Below are positions 44,408 through 53,569 of a DNA stretch of 62,970 nucleotides, one piece after another. Positions within the stretch are counted from its first letter, which is position 1, and each line of letters starts with the position of its first letter. The DNA comes from Candidatus Rifleibacteriota bacterium. GTDB taxonomy: Bacteria > Muiribacteriota > Ozemobacteria > Ozemobacterales > Ozemobacteraceae. The stretch is from contig JADFXM010000044.1 in assembly GCA_015233565.1 (NCBI GenBank), forward strand, positions 1 to 62,970, given 5' to 3'. The notes below the pieces were generated by a model, which saw only the letters and a program-made list of their open reading frames with translations, was not told where the DNA came from and made no database searches. The position numbers and the translations under genes are program-made.

Positions 44408-46900
44408 ATGATTCTGGGAAAGCAATTCTTCGTCGACCAGCTTGATTTCATATTTTTCCTTTACGGTTTTGCATTTTTCCTGCTTTCAGCTGTATGCGGA
44501 CTATTTTTGAAAAATGCAAAAACTCCGTTCCCTTTATTTTGGCTTGGCCTGTTCGGATTTATACATGGATTAAATGAATGGCTTGATCTGGTTACCATGG
44601 TTCTGCCGGATGATCCATTTAATTTTGCCGTAACTCGATTCATTATCGTTTTTATGTCCTTTCTCCCCCTCATGGAATTTGGACGTCAATATTTTTTCCC
44701 AAATCATGGCAGAGTCAAATCTTCTCTCTTTTATTTACCTTTTTTTCTTTTTTTATTTACCGGAATTCCCAATGGATTAATTGCGCTGAATGCGGCTTGT
44801 AGATATTCATTTGCATTCCCAGGAGCTTTATTGGCAGCGTTTGTTTTTCTTTTTGAAGCGAAAGGGAAAAAACCTCGAATTTTTATTCCTCTCGTTTTAA
44901 CGGGTTTATCCATGTTCTTTTATTCTATTTTGACAGGCTTCATTGTTCAAAAATCCCAGTTTTATTTCGCAGACAAAATTAATCAGGATAATTTCTTCCA
45001 ATTTTTTGGGGCCCCGGTCCAACTATTCAGATGCTGTTGCGTTCTAGTAATTGCGGGCTGTCTATTGCACTATAAAAACCTCATCTGGCGGGATACCCTC
45101 GGAATCCCTTTCCAGAAATCGCGTTTTATCTCACATCACTGGCTACTAGTAGCATTGACAACAGTGATCCTGGGTGGATGGATTTTGACAGAAACAGGCG
45201 GAAGAGAAGAGAATTTCCGAAACAAGAAAACGCTTCAGGAAAAAGCAAAACTGGCTTCTCTGGCTCTCAATCCAGCTGAAATTTCAAATTTGAAAGGTTC
45301 TCCGGAAGAGTTGAAGGACCCCCAATATTTGTCATTGTATGAAAAATTAAAGTTGATTCGTGAAAACTTTCCCCCATCAAGTATTTTGTATATTCTTAGA
45401 AAAGTTGATGAAAAAATTGTCTTCCTGTTAAGCTCTGACCCGCTGAATCCCTCAAATTCATTACAACCGGAGGGAGTCTACAATGAAAGATCTGATGCTT
45501 TAAAAGAGGTCTTTAAGTCTGGAATTTCCTCGACCGAAGAACCAATCATCCTCCCAAATGGATGGGAAAGCACTTTCGTTCCAATTATTGACAAGGATTT
45601 TCAAAAAGTAGAAGCAGTCCTGGGAGTGGTTATCGAAGCCAACACTTGGAAAAAAATAATCGGTCAACACCGCGTTGTCCCAATATTAATTACATTTTGC
45701 ATAATAATGATGATTTTCGCGATTTACCTTATTCAAAGCCAACAAACAGAATATCAACTCAACGAAGGAATTACCTCTTCAGAAAATAAAATCCAGAAAA
45801 TATTTGATTCTCTCAACGATCCACTGTTGATACAAAATTTAGATGGCAAAATAAGTCAGGTAAATGAGAAATTGTTCAATTTGTTTCAAATTAATCCTTC
45901 AAAAGTTGGCGAGTTAGACTTTGAATGTGATCTCTCATCACCCAAAAATGATTTTTCGGCCTTTAAAGATTTTATTCAGAGAGTCAAAAATAATGAAAAC
46001 GTGGTTTTTGAATGGAAAGCCCGTTGTTTCCAAGATAAATCTGAATTTGACACAGAAGTAGCAATCTCCAAATTCACTGATGGCCATCAAGACTTTCTTC
46101 TATATAATATTCGTGACATTACTGATCGAAAGAAAATTGAAAACGAAATAAAGATGGCCAATCAAAATCTGGAAAAAGTCGTTGAAGAACGAACATTAAA
46201 GCTTTCAGAAATTAATAAGGAATTGGAATCTTTTTGTTATTCGATTTCTCACGATCTTCGTGCACCTCTTCGCTCAATCGATGGTTTTTCCCAAGCTCTA
46301 ATCGAGGATTACTACGACCAACTGGATGAGCAGGCCCGGGATTACATCAATCGAATGAGGGGCGGTTGCCGAAGAATGAATTCTCTGGTCGAAGAACTGC
46401 TGAAGCTATCCAAAGTTTCTCAAGACCCATTGAATCTGGAAATTGTGAATTTATCTGAAATGTGCTCAGATATTCTTAATGAATTAAAAAATACTTCACC
46501 TCTCAGAAGTTTAAAAATCCAAATTGCAATGGACATGACAGCTTTTTGCGATCGTGGGTTAATAAAAATTGCTTTGTACAATCTAATAGGAAATTCCTGG
46601 AAGTATTCCTGTAAAAAGGAAACCTCGGAAATAAAAATTGGACTTGAAACCCTTGATGGTAAGAAAAGATTTTTTGTCCGGGATAACGGCGTTGGATTTG
46701 ACATGAAGTTTTCGCACAAATTATTTGGAGTTTTTCAGCGACTTCACACAAACAAAGATTTTGAAGGCCTTGGCGCTGGTCTTGCTATCGTTCAGCGAAT
46801 CATCAGACGACATAATGGCAAGGTATGGGGTGAAGGAGAAGTGGATAAAGGAGCATGCTTCTATTTCACTCTCCCGGAAACTATCGTAATAAAGGGATAA
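44408..46900 (+). CDS. Membrane sensor histidine kinase with PAS domain
   Basis: An 830-residue kinase. About eight N-terminal hydrophobic segments (residues 10-265), a ~165-residue extracytoplasmic part, another segment (VVPILITFCIIMMIFAIYLI, about 418-438), a PAS domain (KIFDSLNDPLLIQNLDGKIS..., about 460-575), then the HisKA helix with the phosphorylated His615 in ISHDLRAPLRSIDG and an ATPase domain (NLIGNSWKYS N-box, RDNGVGFDM G1, EGLGAGLAIVQRI G2). The kinase core resembles bacteriophytochrome-type HWE/HisKA kinases in its DLRAPLRSIDGF sequence. No response regulator follows directly; the neighbouring convergent hybrid kinase or the HD-GYP regulator at 55043 might be partners. Confidence 0.85.
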   Translation: MILGKQFFVDQLDFIFFLYGFAFFLLSAVCGLFLKNAKTPFPLFWLGLFGFIHGLNEWLDLVTMVLPDDPFNFAVTRFIIVFMSFLPLMEFGRQYFFPNHGRVKSSLFYLPFFLFLFTGIPNGLIALNAACRYSFAFPGALLAAFVFLFEAKGKKPRIFIPLVLTGLSMFFYSILTGFIVQKSQFYFADKINQDNFFQFFGAPVQLFRCCCVLVIAGCLLHYKNLIWRDTLGIPFQKSRFISHHWLLVALTTVILGGWILTETGGREENFRNKKTLQEKAKLASLALNPAEISNLKGSPEELKDPQYLSLYEKLKLIRENFPPSSILYILRKVDEKIVFLLSSDPLNPSNSLQPEGVYNERSDALKEVFKSGISSTEEPIILPNGWESTFVPIIDKDFQKVEAVLGVVIEANTWKKIIGQHRVVPILITFCIIMMIFAIYLIQSQQTEYQLNEGITSSENKIQKIFDSLNDPLLIQNLDGKISQVNEKLFNLFQINPSKVGELDFECDLSSPKNDFSAFKDFIQRVKNNENVVFEWKARCFQDKSEFDTEVAISKFTDGHQDFLLYNIRDITDRKKIENEIKMANQNLEKVVEERTLKLSEINKELESFCYSISHDLRAPLRSIDGFSQALIEDYYDQLDEQARDYINRMRGGCRRMNSLVEELLKLSKVSQDPLNLEIVNLSEMCSDILNELKNTSPLRSLKIQIAMDMTAFCDRGLIKIALYNLIGNSWKYSCKKETSEIKIGLETLDGKKRFFVRDNGVGFDMKFSHKLFGVFQRLHTNKDFEGLGAGLAIVQRIIRRHNGKVWGEGEVDKGACFYFTLPETIVIKG

Positions 46901-46928
46901 AATTTTTAAAAACTTTGCGCTTCACACT

Positions 46929-49586
46929 TCACCGGTTTTCCTTAGCTTTGGGCTGATTAATCGGAAAATCAGGGAAAGTCCTTTTAAGCATAGTTATCAT
47001 TTCTTTGATATTCACCGGTTTTGATATGTAGTCATCCATTCCGGCGGAAAGGCATTCCTCACGGTCTCCTGACATGGCATTTGCTGTCATGGCAATTATT
47101 TTTACTTGTGGATTCTTTGCTCCATTTTTGGGATCACGAACCCTTCTAGTAGCTTCATAGCCGTCAAGCACAGGCATCTGAATATCCATAAAAACCAGAT
47201 CGTATTCTTTTTCCATGAGCATTTCAACTGCTTCGAGACCGTTAGAAGCCGTTTCAGTTCTAAAACCAAGTTTTTTCAACATCGCAACCGCAACCTGCAA
47301 GTTAACAGAATTATCTTCCACAACGAGAATTGCCGGTGAACTTGTTTTTAATTCAGCAACTGAATATTTGGTCAAAATAAGACCTTCCACATGGGAATTA
47401 ATTTCAGAAAATAAGGTCTTTAAAATTGCCAACAGCTCAAATTCTTCAATTGGCTTGGTCAAAAACGCATCCCAACCATATTTGTGAAATTTTAAAGCAT
47501 CGCCCCGATTTCCCAATGAGGTAATGCAGATCAACTTTAAATCTTTCATTAACTGATTGCTTTTGAAAACCTCCGCAGTTTTTTCAAGAGAGTCTTCCCA
47601 TTTATCAATTGAGAAAATTACCGCGTTCAGAGGTTCTTTCCTTTCAAAAGCCTCTTGTACCGATAATTGTGCTTTTTCAAGAGTTTCAGCTTCAGAAACA
47701 AAGCAATTTGAGGAAGCAAGGATATCTTTCAGAATTGTTTTGGATGGATCAGTCTCATTCGCGATCAAAATTCTTTTACCTCTGAGGTCTCCCCTGATTT
47801 CCAGGTCTTTACTCTGTTCTGCGGTTTGTTTCTTAAAACTCAAAATAAATGAAAAAGTTGTCCCTTTGTTTTCTTCACTTTGAATCGAAATTTTGCTGCC
47901 CATGTGACCAATCAATTTCTGACTGATGGACAAACCCAATCCTGTTCCACCATGTTTTCTGGTTAAGGAGGAATCCACTTGAGTGAAAGGTGAAAAAAGT
48001 TGATTTATCTTTTGTGCAGGTATCCCAATTCCTGTGTCGGAAATAATAAATTTAACATCTGTGGACAGTGAATCATCGGATACCAGAGTAGCTTTTAGAG
48101 AAATTTCCCCAATCTCGGTAAATTTGAAAGAATTGCCAAGTAAATTGAGAAAAACTTGTCTGAGTCTTCCCGGGTCACCAACTATCTTTAAATGAACATC
48201 CGAACCAATTGAGAACTTCAATCTAAGATTTTTTTCATTTGCCCTAATCCAAAACATATCATAAAGACTTTCAAATAGAGTCTTCAGGTTGAATGGAATT
48301 CTTTCCAGTTCGAACTTTCCTGACTCAATTTTTGAAAGATCAAGAATGTCATTGATAATTGAAAGAAGCGCTTCAGCACATGATTTAATCGTTTCGACAA
48401 AATGCCGTTGGTCTGGAGACAAGTTGGTTTCAGCTAAAATCCAGGTCATTCCGACTATTCCATTCATCGGGGTGCGAATCTCATGGCTCATATTCGCAAG
48501 GAACTGAGATTTTGCCATACTCGCAGACTGCGCTTCCATCGCAAGTCGAGCTGATCGCTCCATTGACTGTTTTAGGTTTTTATTCGCATATTCAAGCTGA
48601 TTTTTTGCCTCCGATAGTTCCCGCTCATTCCGCTTTTGGTCAGTAATATCAAGAATTACCCCAACAATTCCCGAAGTCCTTGTTTCAAAATCCTTAAAAA
48701 GGCTTTTTCGGAAAGTGTATTCGCGCAGAGCACCATTTGAAGAGGGAATTTCCAGATTAAAAATCTGCAAACCACTCTCACTCAGAAGTTTTCGGTCGCT
48801 TCTTTCCATTATCTCAGCGTGTTCCAACGCAAAAACTTGAAAATCGCTCTTTCCAACGATCTTCTCGCGAGGGAGATTCACCATTTGCTCGAAAGCAACA
48901 TTACATCCAAGAAAAATACCCTTGTTGCTTTTATAGTACATCGGTGAAGGAAAGGATTCAATCAGTTCCCTGACAAAAAGCATATGTAGCTGCTTTTGAG
49001 TTTCAATTTTTCTTTTGGCTGTCACATCTCTGAAACTAAGCACTCTGCCTCTTTTATTCTCGCCAATAATAAATGGAAAATACAGGCATTCGAAAATTCT
49101 TTCATTCTTTAGATTTATGGTTTCTGTTTTCGGAGAATCAGTAAGATAGAGGTCTTTGAACCAATTTTTTGAAGATTCAGGAGCGACGAGCTGTTCGACC
49201 AGAAATGGAAGGAAATCAAGAGCATTTTTTGAGTTTTTTACCTCAGATGGAATTTTCCACATTTCCAAAAACTGATTATTGACATAAATTATCTTATTCT
49301 CATCGTCGGCAACAATCATTCCATCGGTTGTACAATTAATAATTGAAAGGAAAGTTTTTTCGCTTTCCTCCAACTTTTTCTCACATGCCTTTAAAAGAGC
49401 GGAATTTTCGCGTCGTAAGCGAAAAATAATTAAAGAAGAGAGTAGAAAAAGCGAAGAAAAAAGAAGGACTAAAAGTGAAGGGAGAGGGCCAACAAAAATA
49501 ATTGCTGATAAGCTTCCGAGAAATATTAAAGAAAGGCCGTAAACAAGAGAAATTTTTTCCAACTGTTTCAATATATTTTCTTGCAT
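46929..49586 (-). CDS. Hybrid sensor histidine kinase with two receiver domains
   Basis: An 885-residue BarA-like hybrid kinase. Two hydrophobic segments (residues ~15-55) are followed by two PAS domains (about 70-190 and 200-320), a short coiled coil, HisKA with phosphorylated His368 (FLANMSHEIRTPMNGIVG), an ATPase domain (LLNLLGNSFKFTE; ISDTGIGI; GGTGLGLSISQKLI), then a degenerate receiver (ILIANETDPSKTIL..., lacking the paired acidic residues and clear phospho-Asp) and a canonical receiver with Asp801 (LVFMDIQMPVLDG) and the KP motif (DDYISKPVN). No Hpt domain is present. It ends tail to tail with the other kinase, 28 bp apart. Input signal unknown. Confidence 0.87.
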   Translation of the reverse strand: MQENILKQLEKISLVYGLSLIFLGSLSAIIFVGPLPSLLVLLFSSLFLLSSLIIFRLRRENSALLKACEKKLEESEKTFLSIINCTTDGMIVADDENKIIYVNNQFLEMWKIPSEVKNSKNALDFLPFLVEQLVAPESSKNWFKDLYLTDSPKTETINLKNERIFECLYFPFIIGENKRGRVLSFRDVTAKRKIETQKQLHMLFVRELIESFPSPMYYKSNKGIFLGCNVAFEQMVNLPREKIVGKSDFQVFALEHAEIMERSDRKLLSESGLQIFNLEIPSSNGALREYTFRKSLFKDFETRTSGIVGVILDITDQKRNERELSEAKNQLEYANKNLKQSMERSARLAMEAQSASMAKSQFLANMSHEIRTPMNGIVGMTWILAETNLSPDQRHFVETIKSCAEALLSIINDILDLSKIESGKFELERIPFNLKTLFESLYDMFWIRANEKNLRLKFSIGSDVHLKIVGDPGRLRQVFLNLLGNSFKFTEIGEISLKATLVSDDSLSTDVKFIISDTGIGIPAQKINQLFSPFTQVDSSLTRKHGGTGLGLSISQKLIGHMGSKISIQSEENKGTTFSFILSFKKQTAEQSKDLEIRGDLRGKRILIANETDPSKTILKDILASSNCFVSEAETLEKAQLSVQEAFERKEPLNAVIFSIDKWEDSLEKTAEVFKSNQLMKDLKLICITSLGNRGDALKFHKYGWDAFLTKPIEEFELLAILKTLFSEINSHVEGLILTKYSVAELKTSSPAILVVEDNSVNLQVAVAMLKKLGFRTETASNGLEAVEMLMEKEYDLVFMDIQMPVLDGYEATRRVRDPKNGAKNPQVKIIAMTANAMSGDREECLSAGMDDYISKPVNIKEMITMLKRTFPDFPINQPKAKENR

Positions 49587-49687
49587 ATCATTTTTTCAAC
49601 GATGTTCATTATAACATAATTAAGAAAAACCTGAACAGATGTCGATTAATGTTCAAATTCGACAAAGCCCGAAAGGAAGGTAAGAAA

Positions 49688-50161
49688 ATGCCAAAGGTCA
49701 AAAAATCAATTATAGGAGTTCTATTAATAATTGGGTTAGGGAACAGCCTTTTTGCAGCTTCTGAATTGGATAAGATTAACGAGCGGATACAGACATTGAA
49801 AAGCCAACTCGAATCATATCAAATCAAAACTGGCTCAATAAAAACCCTGGATCCTATTTCGGTAGACAAAACCGGAAGTATTGAAGATCGAATTGACCAT
49901 GAAGCAGCAAGCGGCAAAATGGTTGTTCTTTTCCACGATGAAGCCGGGCAAAATCAAATCAAGACAATTGGATCTTCTGATGAAGCGATTTCCAAAAAAT
50001 CCGAGGAAGGTTATCCTTCAAAATTCAAGAAAAATCCATTAATTCTTAAACCCCAATTTTCTGCATCTGAACCATTGGAAGAAACATTGAAAAAGTTCAG
50101 AGAAATGGTCGAGAATCGCAAAAAAGCCAGGCCGGAAAAAATGGAAATCCAAAAACACTGA
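49688..50161 (+). CDS. Small secreted coiled-coil protein, unknown
   Basis: A 157-residue protein, not recognised. The start at 49688 is chosen for GGAAGG eight bases upstream and because it opens with a signal peptide (KKSIIGVLLIIGLGNSLFAA, cleavage near residue 26). The mature part starts with a heptad-like coiled coil (LDKINERIQTLKSQLESYQ) and ends in a basic helix (FREMVENRKKARPEK). Starts further upstream (49502, 49649) would overlap the kinase promoter region. Divergent from the hybrid kinase gene; a family B repeat follows within 25 bp. Confidence 0.5.
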   Translation: MPKVKKSIIGVLLIIGLGNSLFAASELDKINERIQTLKSQLESYQIKTGSIKTLDPISVDKTGSIEDRIDHEAASGKMVVLFHDEAGQNQIKTIGSSDEAISKKSEEGYPSKFKKNPLILKPQFSASEPLEETLKKFREMVENRKKARPEKMEIQKH

Positions 50162-50183
50162 AAATGTGACAGCAATACAAACG

Positions 50184-50309
50184 AGTCTGTCGAAAAATCC
50201 CCTAAAATTCTCCTTTTTGTGTACTTACCCACTTTTTTGCTCCGCTTTCTAGCATCGACAGCGAGCCGCTTTGTACCGATTAAAATGTACCGAGATTTTT
50301 CGACAACTT
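50184..50309 (-). repeat. Family B MITE-like repeat, copy 4, with 6-bp TSD
   Basis: 126 bp, AGTCTGTCGAAAAATC to GATTTTTCGACAACTT, flanked on both sides by CAAACG (50178-50183 and 50310-50315). A clean example of the family B target duplication. Confidence 0.9.
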
Positions 50310-50318
50310 CAAACGCCC

Positions 50319-50816
50319 TTAATCAAGAATCTTTGCAGCAATAGCAATTGATAAAAACACTATATACACGAAAAGCAGGGCTTCGATAATCCGTTTTCTT
50401 TCTTTCTCCGGATCAATCCTTCCAGCCCTTATTCTGAGAGCTTGAAGTTTATATCGGTCTTCTTCACTGAGCTCATCCCGGCCAGCCTTGTGTTCCCAAT
50501 GGTGGAGGAGTTCATGCAAAAGAGTCTTTTTAATTTCCCGAAAAATGCGGTTCAAATCTGCTCCCGAAAAAATTCTTCGGAATGAACCATAATATAATGA
50601 AACTGTTGGTTCCATCCATCCATAAGCAGGTTGATAAGTTCCCAGAATGAACAATCCCGAGATTTTTTCGGGTGAATTAAGAGTTTTTTTGTGAAGTGCA
50701 AAAACCCCAACATCCTTTCGATAAACTCGAGGAATCCTGGAAATTGCTCTCCGGAAGAGTTTTTCAAAAAGTCGATAGCTGGGAAAAGGTGGATAATTCT
50801 TTTGACCGAAAATCAA
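50319..50816 (-). CDS. Small membrane HExxH protein
   Basis: A 165-residue protein carrying LLHELLHHWEHKAG (about residues 97-110), an HExxH zinc-binding motif as in metallopeptidases, followed by a charged helix and a C-terminal membrane segment (ALLFVYIVFLSIAIAAKIL). The tail anchor would leave the catalytic part in the cytoplasm. Sequence before the motif (SGLFILGTYQPAYGWMEPTVSLYYGSF) is compatible with a minimal protease fold. A third zinc ligand is not certain. No ribosome-binding site is evident at this start. Family not recognised, peptidase activity is inference from the motif. Confidence 0.5.
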   Translation of the reverse strand: MIFGQKNYPPFPSYRLFEKLFRRAISRIPRVYRKDVGVFALHKKTLNSPEKISGLFILGTYQPAYGWMEPTVSLYYGSFRRIFSGADLNRIFREIKKTLLHELLHHWEHKAGRDELSEEDRYKLQALRIRAGRIDPEKERKRIIEALLFVYIVFLSIAIAAKILD

Positions 50817-50995
50817 AATAAAAAAACCTATGCTCTCAATATCGCGGTTCTGGCAAAATTATAAAAATATTATTTGTGAAAAATAGCCCAATACCCTCTG
50901 GTTCAGAGACATGAAAGCTGTACTGAGCAAATTTAATTCAAAATGCAAAATGCTCTATCGCTTCAAATCCGGAATTACTGAAATGACCCAGAAGC

Positions 50996-51589
50996 TCAAA
51001 GGTGATAACGAATCTTCAGAAACTCATTCAGAGCTTTAACAGCTTTTCCCCTATGACTAATCAGATTTTTCTCCTCGGAAGAAAGTTCGGCAAGCGTTTT
51101 TCCTCTTTCGGGGAGGTTAAAAATCGGATCATAACCAAAGCCATTGATCCCTTTTTTTTCGAATCCGATCAGACCTTCAAGAGTGCCTTCAAAGAATCTT
51201 GATGCACCATCTTCGTCAATAAAAGCAATGCAACAGCGGAATCTTGCGGTTCTCTTTCCTCGTGAAAAGTCTTTCATTTCAGACAAGAGTTTTTGAATAT
51301 TTTTTTCGTCATTTGGATCAGGTGAGGAGTAGCGGTTAGAAAACACCCCGGGAGCACCTCCCAGAATATCTACTTCAAGTCCCGAATCATCTGCGAAAGC
51401 CGGTTCACGGACAAAATTCCAGAGAGTCTGAGCTTTGAAAAGCGCATTTTCCTGAAAAGTGTTTCCGCCTTCCTTTATTTCTGGAAAATTGGGAATATCA
51501 AGCAATGTTTGGATCTCAAACTTATCTCCAAAAATCTGCTTTATCTCTCTGGCCTTATTTTGATTTTTTGTTGCAAACCAAAGTTTCAT
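50996..51589 (-). CDS. rdgB: dITP/XTP pyrophosphatase (RdgB/HAM1)
   Basis: A 197-residue cytoplasmic house-cleaning enzyme that hydrolyses dITP and XTP to monophosphates, keeping hypoxanthine and xanthine out of DNA. All family motifs are present: the N-terminal FATKNQNKAREI, FADDSGLEVDILGGAPGVFSNRYS, GFGYDPIF near residue 155 and SHRGKAVKAL near the end; length is standard. It overlaps the rph stop by four bases (ATGA), an arrangement found in many bacteria. Confidence 0.92.
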   Translation of the reverse strand: MKLWFATKNQNKAREIKQIFGDKFEIQTLLDIPNFPEIKEGGNTFQENALFKAQTLWNFVREPAFADDSGLEVDILGGAPGVFSNRYSSPDPNDEKNIQKLLSEMKDFSRGKRTARFRCCIAFIDEDGASRFFEGTLEGLIGFEKKGINGFGYDPIFNLPERGKTLAELSSEEKNLISHRGKAVKALNEFLKIRYHL

Positions 51590-52320
51590 CTATTTTTTCC
51601 TAGAGCTCTGTCTTGAAGAGCAAACAAATTTCTGATTGCATCCTGGCCGATTTCAAGCATCTGATCAAGCTGGGATTTCGAAAAAGCGCCATGTTCTGCA
51701 GTTCCTTGCACTTCGATCAAACCGCCCTCTCTTGTCATAACTATGTTCGTATCAGTTTCAGCCGATGAATCTTCCAAATAATCGAGATCAAGAATAATTT
51801 CATTCGATAAAATTCCAACGCTGACTGCCGCAACGTTTGTTTTAATAGGGTTTTCAGCAATCTTTCCGTCCTTAAGCATCTTTTGAATGGCCAATTCCAC
51901 AGCAACCATTGTTCCGGTAATAGCAGCAGTTCTGGTTCCACCATCTGCCTGGAGTACATCACAATCTATCATCAAAGTGCGAGGACCAATCTTTTTGAGA
52001 TCAACTGCAGCCCGAAGAGCTCTTCCGATCATTCTTTGAACTTCATGGACCCTTCCTTTAAGTTGATTATTACCATAACCCGGCCTGGGATTTCTGACAT
52101 GACCCGCCCCTGGAAGAATCGAATATTCAGCTGTCATCCACCCCTGTGCTGGATTTTTTTCAAGAAGGAAAGGGGGGATTTTCTCTTCAATCATTACAGT
52201 ACAAATTACTTTTGTGTCACCATATGAGATTAAAACCGACCCGTGAGGAAACTTCACAAAATTAGGCTGAATAAGAACCTCACGCATCATGTTGTTTTTT
52301 CTTCCATCGCGTCGAGTCAT
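51586..52320 (-). CDS. rph: Ribonuclease PH
   Basis: A 244-residue phosphorolytic 3'-5' exoribonuclease that trims tRNA 3' ends; tRNA-Ala in this window lacks an encoded CCA and would need such processing. The family signature is clear: RRDGRKNNMMREV at the start, GSVLISYGDTKVICTV, the phosphate-site segment RNPRPGYGNNQLKGRVHEVQRMIGR, and DCDVLQADGGTRTAAITG. GGGAG precedes the start. The C-terminal GTAEHGAFSKSQLDQML is standard. Followed by rdgB with a four-base overlap. Confidence 0.93.
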   Translation of the reverse strand: MTRRDGRKNNMMREVLIQPNFVKFPHGSVLISYGDTKVICTVMIEEKIPPFLLEKNPAQGWMTAEYSILPGAGHVRNPRPGYGNNQLKGRVHEVQRMIGRALRAAVDLKKIGPRTLMIDCDVLQADGGTRTAAITGTMVAVELAIQKMLKDGKIAENPIKTNVAAVSVGILSNEIILDLDYLEDSSAETDTNIVMTREGGLIEVQGTAEHGAFSKSQLDQMLEIGQDAIRNLFALQDRALGKNR

Positions 52321-52335
52321 TTTTTTTCTCCCATA

Positions 52336-52560
52336 TTAAATTCCTCCGTCTAATGAAAAGTCAAAGTGGCTATTCATAATAATCATGAGTAATAACACTG
52401 CAAAAAATAGCCCAAACATGATCATAAGGAATTTTTTGTGAGCATTTTCCAGTTCCAAGGGGTTCATTTGAGGAGGGGGCTCATTTTCAAGCCGACGTTT
52501 TTTATCTTTTTTCTTTTTCTTAGGTTCTGGTTCAGGAAGCTTAATATCTTCTTCGTCCAT
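52336..52560 (-). CDS. Small tail-anchored membrane protein
   Basis: A 74-residue protein with a charged, Lys-rich cytoplasmic N-terminus (KKKKKDKKRR) and a single C-terminal hydrophobic segment (FLMIMFGLFFAVLLLMIIM). It lies 15 bp upstream of rph in the same direction with an AAGGAA site, so it is probably the first gene of the rph-rdgB operon. No family recognised. Confidence 0.55.
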   Translation of the reverse strand: MDEEDIKLPEPEPKKKKKDKKRRLENEPPPQMNPLELENAHKKFLMIMFGLFFAVLLLMIIMNSHFDFSLDGGI

Positions 52561-52977
52561 AAAAATATCTCATTCCTTTCTATCGTTGAGATTATAAAAA
52601 TTCTATCACATTTCCAAACAATGTAGCAATTACACTGTTTGGAATCAGACAAAACGCTTCAACCCAAACTAACTATTCTACCAGAGTCTGCTTCAAAGGT
52701 ATAAATACTAATGATTTTTTTTTAACTTTATTGCGCTCACGATTATTTAAACAATCTTACTTAATGCGCATGCCCAATGATTAAAATCATCGAACAAACG
52801 TTCAATAATAGTAATCAGGAGAAAACAAAAAATCAAAATTGGAAAATTGAGGTTGCCATATTTGTATTAATAGGATATTTTTATATTGAAATGAATAAAA
52901 AATGAAAGAGTTCCTTCCAAGAAATAAAAATTCTTAAAAAAAAACACCGAAATTTAAGGTGACAGAGAAGGAGCTTA
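52561..52977. other. Intergenic region, nothing recognised
   Basis: 417 bp of AT-rich sequence between divergent genes; no repeat family, terminator or plausible ORF recognised. It must contain promoters for both sides. Confidence 0.4.
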
Positions 52978-53454
52978 GTGAATTTTGTGGAGGCCGGAAT
53001 GTTTTCAATCAAGGGAAAGGTTCAAAGAGGTTTAGGCGAAGCACATAAAACTTTAAAGGAACAGATGCCCTATTTCGAAAAAGTTTGTCCGGAACTTGCG
53101 AAATGCCAATTAGGAACCATAAACATTCGCCTGGAAAAACCGGTAGTTGTGGTAAAACCAGATTTTCAAACTGAAGCAGTACCTTGGCATCCTGCATTGA
53201 AGCTAATCAAAAAAGGTGAAAAATTCAGTTTCGTTAAGGTGAAACTCAAAGTCGAAGGACGAGAAGCAGTAGATGCCTGGATTTACAAAGCCCAATTTTC
53301 CCCCTACCGGGAAGACCCCTTTATTATTGAGGTACTCGCTCCCCGCATCGATTTTTCGGGCACTCCTGATTGTAGTGTTGAAATAATTTCAATCTGTCAT
53401 GAAGGAATGATAGTTATCTCCGATTTCAATCACAGAAAGAACGGAAATATTTGA
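52978..53454 (+). CDS. DUF120/RibK-like protein
   Basis: A 158-residue protein. Two starts are plausible: GTG at 52978 with AGAAGGAG upstream, and ATG at 52999 with GGAGG upstream. The layout GKVQRGLGEAHKTLKEQMPYF, then LGTINIRLEKPV, then APRIDFSG at the end is like the archaeal CTP-dependent riboflavin kinase (DUF120) fold, where G-x-G-x-g and LGTLNV-type strands form a barrel binding CTP and riboflavin. I propose membership in that fold with moderate confidence; activity is not provable, and bacterial members are less studied than the FAD-synthetase-type RibF. Confidence 0.45.
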   Translation: MNFVEAGMFSIKGKVQRGLGEAHKTLKEQMPYFEKVCPELAKCQLGTINIRLEKPVVVVKPDFQTEAVPWHPALKLIKKGEKFSFVKVKLKVEGREAVDAWIYKAQFSPYREDPFIIEVLAPRIDFSGTPDCSVEIISICHEGMIVISDFNHRKNGNI

Positions 53455-53569
53455 ATTATTTCACTAAATGGAGGTTAGCGCGTAATGGGACATTGCGAGC
53501 TAAACAGCCGACAGCCTAAGTGCTGAGGCAATGAATTCATCGCAATGAGCATTCCTTCGAAATATTGAG

